NCBI RefSeq assembly: GCF_033807535.1
Contig: NZ_CP136856.1
Span: 1,359,001-1,423,000 of the forward strand
From: Oceanisphaera sp. IT1-181
GTDB lineage: Bacteria > Pseudomonadota > Gammaproteobacteria > Enterobacterales > Aeromonadaceae
Length of the DNA: 64,000 bases
Reading direction: 5' to 3'
The position numbers and the translations under genes are program-made. The notes beneath the pieces are model-generated. The model was not told the DNA's origin, did not search any database, and saw nothing but the letters and a program-made list of their open reading frames with translations. Shown piece after piece: positions 26,982 through 33,789 of the stretch; positions within the stretch are counted from its first letter, which is position 1; each line of letters begins with the position of its first letter.

Positions 26982-27923
26982 TTAACCGTTCAGTGTTAGC
27001 AGGTGCACGAGTCGGGCGGCGACTCGTGCTGTCCGATGATCAATATCAAATTTGGGGTTCAGCTCAGCCAGATCAGCCAGTTTGAGCTTGCCGCTGTCAC
27101 GTATGGTCTCGATTAAGGGTTCCAGCAAAGCAAGGGAGACGCCACGGGCAGCCGGAGCGCTTACGCCAGGGGCTTCTGCCGCAGGCAACACGTCAAGATC
27201 AATGGTCAGGTACAGGTAGTCGCACTGTGCCATAAACGCTTTCACGTCTCGCTGCAGTTCAGGGAGCGCGGCCATGTGCATGTCGCGGTCTTCACGAATC
27301 ATAACGTTCAGGGTTTCGGCACGCTGATACAGCGCCGGTGTGTTGGCACCTCGGCTCACACCGAGACAGGCATAGTGGAAAGGCCAGCCCCGTGTCTGAC
27401 AGTCCTCTGCAATTTGCGAGAAGGGCGTGCCCGAGGAGCGCACGTGAGCGTGGTCACGCAAATCAAAATGGGCATCAAGGTTGATGATGCCAACTCGCGG
27501 GCAGGACTCTTCGCGCGCTAGGTGCGATGCCAGACCACACCAGCTGGCGTAGGCCACTTCGTGCCCACCGCCTAAAACAATGGGTAGATGCCCCGCATTG
27601 AGCAGCGGGACGAGGCGCTCTGCTAGGGTTTGTTGTGCGGCTTCGAGTGCATCGCCGTCACAACTGACGTTGCCAGCGTCATAGGCAGGGCTTTGGCGAT
27701 GCCAGGCTAATGGAGCCAAAGCCTTGCGAATGGCAGTGGGCCCTTCGGCGGCACCGATCCGGCCGCGGTTACGGGCGACGCCGGCATCGCTGGCGAAGCC
27801 GATTAGGGCGCAACCAGGAACGGCGTTGTCCGTTAGTGGTTCGATGCGCTGGTGCCAGCGATCACTATTGGGTTCCGGGTCGATGCGCCCTTGCCAGACG
27901 GTCCGATCCATTTCAGTGCTCAT
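26982..27923 (-). CDS. hutG: Formimidoylglutamase (arginase family)
   Basis: Hydrolyses N-formimidoyl-L-glutamate to glutamate and formamide, the last step of the short hut route. 313 residues. Dinuclear manganese ligands of the ureohydrolase family are visible: GGGHEVAYAS, NLDAHFDLRD and LTIDLDVLPAAEAPG. Its start overlaps the hutI end by 11 bases. Having this enzyme rather than HutF plus a deformylase indicates the formamide-producing pathway. Confidence 0.94.
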   Translation of the reverse strand: MSTEMDRTVWQGRIDPEPNSDRWHQRIEPLTDNAVPGCALIGFASDAGVARNRGRIGAAEGPTAIRKALAPLAWHRQSPAYDAGNVSCDGDALEAAQQTLAERLVPLLNAGHLPIVLGGGHEVAYASWCGLASHLAREESCPRVGIINLDAHFDLRDHAHVRSSGTPFSQIAEDCQTRGWPFHYACLGVSRGANTPALYQRAETLNVMIREDRDMHMAALPELQRDVKAFMAQCDYLYLTIDLDVLPAAEAPGVSAPAARGVSLALLEPLIETIRDSGKLKLADLAELNPKFDIDHRTARVAARLVHLLTLNG

Positions 27924-29130
27924 GGGTCAGCTCCCCGCGAAACAGGCGCTGGATGAGGCGGCCGGATTGTACGGCGTAGGCCAATTCCGCCGGAGTTTCG
28001 ATGTTCCAGTAGCACAGGTCGGCTGACAGACCCGCTGCGAGGCGACCTGTGTGGGTCAGGCCCAGTGCACGAGCGCCATGGGCGGTCATGCCGGCTAATG
28101 CCTCAGTTGGGGTCATGCGAAACAAGGTGCAGGCCAGGTTGAGCATCAGCGTGGGCTGATACAGCGGCGAGGTGCCGGGGTTGGCATCGGTGGCGACCGC
28201 CATTGGCACTCCAGCCTGACGCAGAGCCTCGATAGGCGGCTGCTGGGTTTCGCGCAGAGTGTGAAAGGCGCCGGGCAAAATCACCGCGACTGTGCCCGCC
28301 TGACGCATGGCTTCGATACCAGCGGCATCGAGATACTCAATGTGGTCCGCGGACAGCGCACCATGGCGGGCAGCCGAAGCGGTACCACCAAGGTTGGACA
28401 GTTGTTCAGAATGGGTTTTGACCGGCAGGCCATGGGCCTTGGCAGCCTCGAAGACACGCTCACACTGCGCCACGGAGAAGGCAATTTTTTCGCAGAATAC
28501 GTCGACCGCATCGGCCAGCCCTTGACGTGCGGCCTCGGGAATCATTTCGCGACAAACCAAATCAATGTAGCCGTCGCTGTTGCCGCTGAATTCCGGTGGC
28601 AGGGCATGAGCACCCAGTAAGGTGGTGACAACTCTCACCGGGCGCAATTCACCGAGCCGACGCGCCACACGCAGCATTTTCATTTCATGCTCGACGCTCA
28701 GGCCATAGCCGGATTTAATTTCGATGGTGCAAACACCATCGGCAATCATGGCATCCAGTCGTGGCAGCGCGCTTTCAATCAGCGCTTCTTCGCTGGCCTG
28801 ACGGGTGGCATGGACGGTACTCAAAATACCGCCGCCACGACGGGCTATCTCTTCGTAACTGACACCTTCTAGGCGAGCTTCGAATTCCTCCGCGCGGTGG
28901 CCGCCAAATACTAGGTGCGTATGGCAATCCACCAGCCCGGGAGTAATCACACCGCCTGACCCCATGTTCTGGTAGTCGTTGTAGTGCGTGCCCCCTAGCT
29001 TTTCCATTGGCAGAATTTCAACAATAGTCTCACCTTCGATGATAACGGCCTGAGGTCCCTTAAGGGTCTGCAGGCCATCGAAGACCACAACGTCGCGCCA
29101 AATGCGACAATTTTGAACATGGCTGGCCAT
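27913..29130 (-). CDS. hutI: Imidazolonepropionase
   Basis: Opens the imidazolone ring to give formimidoylglutamate. 405 residues of the amidohydrolase superfamily; the metal-binding VDCHTHLVFGGHR (HxH) is near residue 70, with later histidines in VVTTLLGAHALP and the C-terminal ATDANPGTSP. First gene of the structural run; a HutC-type operator lies 26 bases before its ATG. Confidence 0.96.
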   Translation of the reverse strand: MASHVQNCRIWRDVVVFDGLQTLKGPQAVIIEGETIVEILPMEKLGGTHYNDYQNMGSGGVITPGLVDCHTHLVFGGHRAEEFEARLEGVSYEEIARRGGGILSTVHATRQASEEALIESALPRLDAMIADGVCTIEIKSGYGLSVEHEMKMLRVARRLGELRPVRVVTTLLGAHALPPEFSGNSDGYIDLVCREMIPEAARQGLADAVDVFCEKIAFSVAQCERVFEAAKAHGLPVKTHSEQLSNLGGTASAARHGALSADHIEYLDAAGIEAMRQAGTVAVILPGAFHTLRETQQPPIEALRQAGVPMAVATDANPGTSPLYQPTLMLNLACTLFRMTPTEALAGMTAHGARALGLTHTGRLAAGLSADLCYWNIETPAELAYAVQSGRLIQRLFRGELTHEH

Positions 29131-29155
29131 AATGACTTTTCCTTGCTCGCCTCAA

Positions 29156-29165
29156 TGTATATACA
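29156..29165. promoter_or_regulatory. HutC-type operator before hutI
   Basis: TGTATATACA, a perfect palindrome fitting the GntR/HutC subfamily consensus NyGTMTAKACNy, 26 bases upstream of hutI. Confidence 0.75.
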
Positions 29166-29357
29166 ATTGAGGTTAGCGAAGAAGTTCTGAACGCGCCAGC
29201 CCTAATTTCATCTAAATCGATGGGTTGAGGTGAGTAAGTAAGGTGTTTGTGTAGTAACTAGCTGTTTTAAATTATTAATTTGGTTTATATATAATTGAGT
29301 TCGATTAAAAATAATTAGACTAAAGTCTAATTATGGGGTCGGTTTTAAAAATCTTTA

Positions 29358-29367
29358 TGTATATACA
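29358..29367. promoter_or_regulatory. Second HutC-type operator in the hutC-hutI gap
   Basis: TGTATATACA again, 193 bases further upstream of hutI and just past the hutC stop. The gap between the two sites (29166-29357) is AT-rich and holds no gene; paired operators could allow looping. Confidence 0.65.
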
Positions 29368-29380
29368 GGAAGGCGGGTCG

Positions 29381-30094
29381 TTAGCCTGCAGTACGCAGTG
29401 ACGAGCGCAGTTTATAGCGATCGCCAGGATGGGTCAGGCGTGCGTAGCTGATCAGCTGGTCTCCGGACCAGGTGCGCCGAATCAGTAGCAGGCAAGGGTC
29501 TTGGGTGGTGATGTCCAGAAGCGTTGCGATTGCGCTCTCCGCCAATATCGCTTCGACAACATGTTCAATATCAGTAATCGGGCAGGCGGATACCAAGACT
29601 TCATTGGGGGTGTGTTGGTGAAAATCTGTGGTCAGATAATGCGGCACGTGCCGGGGGTTGACGTAGCGGTCTTCGAGCTGAATGGGAATGCCATTTTCGC
29701 GGTGTAGAATCAGCGTGTGAAAGATCGGAGTACCCAGTCTCACGCCCAAGCGCATGGAGATTTCATCGTCGGCATTGCGGGCTTCCGCAACCACCACCAC
29801 GCAATCGTGTTCGTGCCCTCGGCTGCGGATTTCGTCGGCAATGTTGTGTACTTCGACCAGTGACGATTCCGCTTTATGATCCGTCACAAAAGTGCCAACG
29901 CCCGCTTGGCGGATCAGATAGCCCTGCTGAACCAGGTCGTGAATCGCCTTGTTGGCGGTCATACGACTAACGCCGAAGTCGCGAGCTAACTGCTCTTCAG
30001 GCGGGATTTTATGTTGAGGTAACCACTCACCATTCTGGATTTTCTCCAGCAGGTGCTGTTGAATCTGAAGATAGAGGGGGAGTGTGCTGCTCAT
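29381..30094 (-). CDS. hutC: Histidine utilization repressor (GntR/HutC family)
   Basis: A repressor that leaves DNA when urocanate binds. 237 residues: an N-terminal winged helix (about 1-70; PPEEQLARDFGVSRMTANKAIHDLVQQGYLIRQAGVGTFV) and a C-terminal UTRA ligand domain (about 90-230). TGTCTATACA lies 68 bases before its ATG, which suggests autoregulation. Co-directional with hutI but separated by 250 bp with its own operators. Confidence 0.93.
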   Translation of the reverse strand: MSSTLPLYLQIQQHLLEKIQNGEWLPQHKIPPEEQLARDFGVSRMTANKAIHDLVQQGYLIRQAGVGTFVTDHKAESSLVEVHNIADEIRSRGHEHDCVVVVAEARNADDEISMRLGVRLGTPIFHTLILHRENGIPIQLEDRYVNPRHVPHYLTTDFHQHTPNEVLVSACPITDIEHVVEAILAESAIATLLDITTQDPCLLLIRRTWSGDQLISYARLTHPGDRYKLRSSLRTAG

Positions 30095-30161
30095 GTTGTG
30101 TTCGCATCCGTTCTAATTGGTGACCCTTCCAGTTTACGCGTTATGCTGAAAAAGTCACATT

Positions 30162-30171
30162 TGTCTATACA
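30162..30171. promoter_or_regulatory. HutC-type operator before hutC
   Basis: TGTCTATACA fits the HutC-subfamily consensus NyGTMTAKACNy; placed for autorepression of hutC. Confidence 0.6.
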
Positions 30172-30452
30172 TCTGCTTTGGTTAATTGGTTTCTCTAGCG
30201 GCTCTATCTTTGGTTACTTTATGTTTAAAGTCGTCGCGTTCTGCTGATCATACAGTGTGGTGTTCGCACCATTGGGAGAATTACTCACACCAGCCAAGGA
30301 GGGGAAATCTTCGACGCGCAAGACAATGATGAGGCGCGGGTGTTTGGCAATAAGAAGGATTAGGGGCTGTTGACGTTTGGGTACAAGTGATTGAATAAAA
30401 AGAGCAAGCTCGTAATATTCAGCTTCCGACACCAAAACAAAACGAGCTTGCT

Positions 30453-30640
30453 ATGCCTCGACGTATGCTCACTGATGAACACTGGTCGAAGCTTAAAGGA
30501 GTGAGACTTCAAGAAAATATTTATAACAAGCGCGACTTGCGGATGATGATCGAAGGTATGTTTTACTGACTGCGAGTGGGCTGTCCATGGCGGGATTTTC
30601 CCCCGTGCTTCGGCCGGTGGAACTCGATTTACAGGAGGTT
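30453..30640 (+). pseudogene. IS5-family transposase remnant
   Basis: The frame MPRRMLTDEHWSKLKG runs to an internal TGA (where relatives have CGA), then continues LRVGCPWRDFPP and GRWNSIYRRF, the usual N-terminal part of IS5/IS1031-type transposases. After about 190 bases the similarity ends, so most of the gene is gone. A small inverted repeat (AGCAAGCTCGT / ACGAGCTTGCT) lies just upstream. The rest of 30641-30977 shows no gene. Confidence 0.7.
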
Positions 30641-30977
30641 CACCGAGTTGCCAATCGGGCTGAAGGCCGAGACGGGCTTGAAGCGTTCCAGATTATGCAG
30701 CGTCAGGACGAGAGCACAGTGACCACCCGTCGAATGGCCAGAGATAGAACGCTTGTCGCAAGTGGGCTTCTGGGCCATCCCCGGACAGAGTAAAGGCGTC
30801 GGTATGGCAGACGCCGGAAGCGATGATACGGACGCGCACTTCGCCTTTCTACGGCGGCATCACGACAATCTCTTATCGAGAGTGGTTAATTGATCGTTGA
30901 GAGTTTATACCACTTCCTATTTGGGGTGGCAATCCAGATAAGTAGTTGATTGTTAATAAAAAAACAACAATCACTCC

Positions 30978-31811
30978 TCAGGGCGCATCTGATGAAGTCC
31001 GACCGTAGAACAGCTCCGAAGTAAGGTCGCTCAGGCGCATATTGTCATGCTCTCCGTAGGTAAGTACGGAGTTGATACGCGGTGTTTTACCCTCTACCAG
31101 CGTGACCCGGTGCATGGCGCAATTGCCGTGAAAGAAGGCGAGGGTGCCGGGGGCGCTGGACTGGACCTTAATCCGCGAGCGATCGCCCTGAAGCACTTCG
31201 CGCACATCGCTATAGCATTCGTCGCTCTTGGTGCGCAGCCCTGGCACGTATTCGAAGTCTCCGCCTTGGTCGGCCTTCTGGTACATCACGGTGATCGAGA
31301 ATTCGCTGTTGTCGAAGTGCCAACCCAGCTCTTCACCTGGATGGAAGCGAGTGATTTGCAGAGCATCCAAAGGGTCAGCGCTGCGGTAGAGCACCGGTTT
31401 TTCCAGCACCGCAGCAATGAAGCGCGTCAGGTCATCGGATTCGTACAACCGCCGTAGCGGGGCGTCTTCTGGGATGCAATCGTAGGCGATGCCATGCTTG
31501 GCCGAACGCTCGTGATGGGCCAGAGGGTGATCCGCATCGACCGTTTCATCGAAGGGCGTGAAGTAGACGTTGTGGGTCTTATCGCTGACCCAGGCCTTTT
31601 CTTTCAGCTGGCCAGCCAGTTCCACCATTTTGGTGACCGCTGCAGGCTTAATAAAGCGTGCAAGCGTACAGCAGCCATCTTTGGCCAGCTCCTTGCGGCA
31701 GCTATCAATCAATGCCTTGCCTTTGTCGCTATCCAGCTCATGAATCGGATACCTGTCTAGATCGACGACATCGGCGTAGACAGGAAGAGTTAAATCAGTT
31801 GTGTGAGACAT
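30978..31811 (-). CDS. 2-oxoglutarate/Fe(II)-dependent oxygenase, HutC regulon candidate
   Basis: 277 residues. Iron ligands appear in GWHFDNSEFSITVMYQ (HxD) and CAMHRV (distal His), and the 2-oxoglutarate arginine in TPRINSVLTY. An HxD motif means hydroxylase-type rather than halogenase-type chemistry. The general layout recalls amino-acid hydroxylases related to the BesD/HalD group, but that link is tentative. It lies in the hut island, same strand as hut genes, and has a perfect HutC operator (TGTATATACA) about 98 bases upstream. A histidine- or urocanate-derived substrate is therefore a reasonable guess; the reaction is unknown. Confidence 0.75.
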   Translation of the reverse strand: MSHTTDLTLPVYADVVDLDRYPIHELDSDKGKALIDSCRKELAKDGCCTLARFIKPAAVTKMVELAGQLKEKAWVSDKTHNVYFTPFDETVDADHPLAHHERSAKHGIAYDCIPEDAPLRRLYESDDLTRFIAAVLEKPVLYRSADPLDALQITRFHPGEELGWHFDNSEFSITVMYQKADQGGDFEYVPGLRTKSDECYSDVREVLQGDRSRIKVQSSAPGTLAFFHGNCAMHRVTLVEGKTPRINSVLTYGEHDNMRLSDLTSELFYGRTSSDAP

Positions 31812-31908
31812 GGTTTTTATCCTTTTTATTGATACCGGGAGATAGTAAATGGTTTATAACTTGTCCTCTTGAGCCATACACAGGGGCCATGCCCTTGAAT
31901 TGACGTTA

Positions 31909-31918
31909 TGTATATACA
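31909..31918. promoter_or_regulatory. HutC-type operator before the oxygenase gene
   Basis: TGTATATACA, identical to the two operators in the hutC-hutI gap. A variant, TGTCTATACA, stands at 32115-32124. Together they tie the oxygenase gene to HutC control. Confidence 0.7.
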
Positions 31919-32147
31919 ATTAAAGTAGCCTAAATTCTCTTTAATGCCAATCCAAGAAAGTGAATTTTTCTGTCAGGCATAGAATTAAAATATAAAACCT
32001 TATAAGCAGCTGAATTTATGCTGTTTTCCAGCTTTTCGGAAATGGTTTATCAAGGGATCTTGTACTCAGTTCTAGTCTCTAAGGTAGAGAAGAGCCTACG
32101 AGTGGCGCAATGTATGTCTATACATATATTGGCGGGTAGGCTCTATT

Positions 32148-32276
32148 CTGCGACACAGGGCAGCCACTCGCATGATACAAGGCGGTGTCCCGCTCAAGGA
32201 AGTGGCCGATTCACCGCAACATCGACACGCTGAAATTCACAGTGTGATGGCGACGGCACCCAGTCTTGGTGTATGA
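32148..32276 (+). pseudogene. Tyrosine recombinase C-terminal fragment
   Basis: 42 codons reading LRHRAATRMIQGGVPLKEVA then DSPQHRH, an evident decayed version of the integrase box-II pattern LRHtxAtxmlxxGvpLkeVadxLGH. No start, no N-terminal domain and no catalytic tyrosine. It stands about 26 bp inside the right htpX-end repeat, where an island integrase would be expected. Confidence 0.6.
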
Positions 32277-32301
32277 CTATTTATGCCAATATCCTTAAGC
32301 A

Positions 32302-32412
32302 TTAGACGGCTCACTGGCCGTCTTTGGCTTTAATGACCAAGGCAAGAGCGAGCTGTTTATGAGCCACCCACCGCTCGAAAAACGCATCCAAAGCCTGCGT
32401 AATCTGAATTAA
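32302..32412 (+). pseudogene. htpX 3' fragment (36 codons)
   Basis: Encodes LDGSLAVFGFNDQGK, then the same ending as htpX through RIQSLRNLN and a TAA stop. Differences from the real htpX are mostly synonymous, so the fragment derives from a related functional allele rather than a fresh duplication. Confidence 0.85.
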
Positions 32413-32640
32413 TAGCGTGAGGGATAAAGTGTAAAGGGTGAAGAGTGAAGAGCAGCACAGCCCTTTGAACTGCGATAAGTCTGACGCTATAAAAATAAAA
32501 ACATTAAAATATCCCAAGAGGTCCAATGAATTGGACCCTACAAAACACTCGCACAGATGCACGCGTAGAAGCCGCTTTAGCCGGCTGGTTTAGCGTAGCT
32601 AAACGTCTCTGCTTCGTAGCGCAACAAACCAAAAACTAAT
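32303..32640 (+). repeat. htpX 3'-end direct repeat, right copy
   Basis: Matches 21759-22118 in the same orientation, including the downstream CAAGAGGTCCAATGAATTGG segment and the ACAAACCAAAAACTAAT tail, but lacks the htpX terminator hairpin. Marks the right edge of the roughly 10.2-kb hut island. Confidence 0.92.
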
Positions 32641-32845
32641 CCTGATCGTGCCGAAGTCCTCTTACCTAAGAGACGGGCACACTACAAAGATGCCGCCGCC
32701 CGAAAGCTAATTTTTCTTTAGCTAGGGGCTGCACCGCTTGTTTACCATTCTTGATTGTGGAGTCATCGGCAAAAAATTAAATAAGTTTGAAATAAAGATC
32801 AATTCTTGCTTTAAATGGCGCTCATAAAAAATAAAGCAGCGCACC

Positions 32846-33685
32846 ATGATAAAAACCACACTCGAACGTCGCTTTTGGTTAATTGAATTATTAGCCAATT
32901 GGGAAGGCCGTATCACCTGTGGCCACTTGCAGTATTATTTTCGGCTAGGCAGACAACAAGCCAGCAAAGTGATTAACCAATATCAGGATACATACCCTGA
33001 GCAATTAATCTATTGCGCCTCAGCAAAAAGTTTTTTGCCCACCCCAGAATTTAAGCCCAAGCACATCAGTTTTGATGTAGCGGAATATCTTAATTGGATA
33101 AGCGGCCAAAGTGCGCATCTGCCATTGGCGGATGATAAATATCAGCTGGCGCATGCCATTCTTACCCCTCCTGCGCGTAATGTTAGCCCGCATATTATGC
33201 GGCCCTTAGTGCACGCCATGCGCCAGAAAGAGCGGCTAGAAGTTGACTATGGCGCCGTCAGTAATCCTGATAACAGCGGGCGCATTATTGTGCCGATTAA
33301 CTTCGTGAACACCGGCCGTCGCTGGCACCTGCGTGCCTGGTGCGAAAAAGCTCTAGGTTATCGCGATTTTGTACTGAGCCGCCTGCATGGCATACCCAGC
33401 CCTGAGGGTAAAAGCCTGAGTGTCTTGCCACCCGACACTGCGTGGAACACGAACATCGTACTGCGCATTAAGCCTGACCCCCGATTAACTGAGGCACAGC
33501 AAGCGGCGCTTATTCACGACTACGGCATGCATAATGGTGAGTTACAGCTGCCCACTCGCGCTGCACTCGCCCATTATTTATTACAAGAAATGCAGATAAA
33601 TATAAAAATGCTCGACGGTAATCCCGCCGCCCAGCAATTAATTTTAGTCAATCAAGATGAAATAAAGTCCTGGCTGTTTACTTGA
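32846..33685 (+). CDS. WYL-domain regulator next to cas3
   Basis: 279 residues: an N-terminal winged-helix-like region (about 1-60; TTLERRFWLIELLANWEGRI) and a WYL domain (about 120-200; LEVDYGAVSNPDN, INFVNTGRRWHLRAWCEKALGYRDFVLSRL). WYL proteins of this build (BrxR/CapW-like) control phage-defence and CRISPR loci and bind nucleic-acid-related ligands. It precedes cas3 by 104 bp on the same strand, so it probably regulates this locus. Which DNA it binds is not known; the palindromes upstream of cas8e are candidates. Confidence 0.8.
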   Translation: MIKTTLERRFWLIELLANWEGRITCGHLQYYFRLGRQQASKVINQYQDTYPEQLIYCASAKSFLPTPEFKPKHISFDVAEYLNWISGQSAHLPLADDKYQLAHAILTPPARNVSPHIMRPLVHAMRQKERLEVDYGAVSNPDNSGRIIVPINFVNTGRRWHLRAWCEKALGYRDFVLSRLHGIPSPEGKSLSVLPPDTAWNTNIVLRIKPDPRLTEAQQAALIHDYGMHNGELQLPTRAALAHYLLQEMQINIKMLDGNPAAQQLILVNQDEIKSWLFT

Positions 33686-33789
33686 TCCTCGATAACCTGT
33701 CGCATCAGACGACATGTTTATATGTACAGTGTTGGCCAGAGTGCAAGAAAAGAGGAGAGTAGGGCAATGATAAGAGGTAGGAGCCAAAC

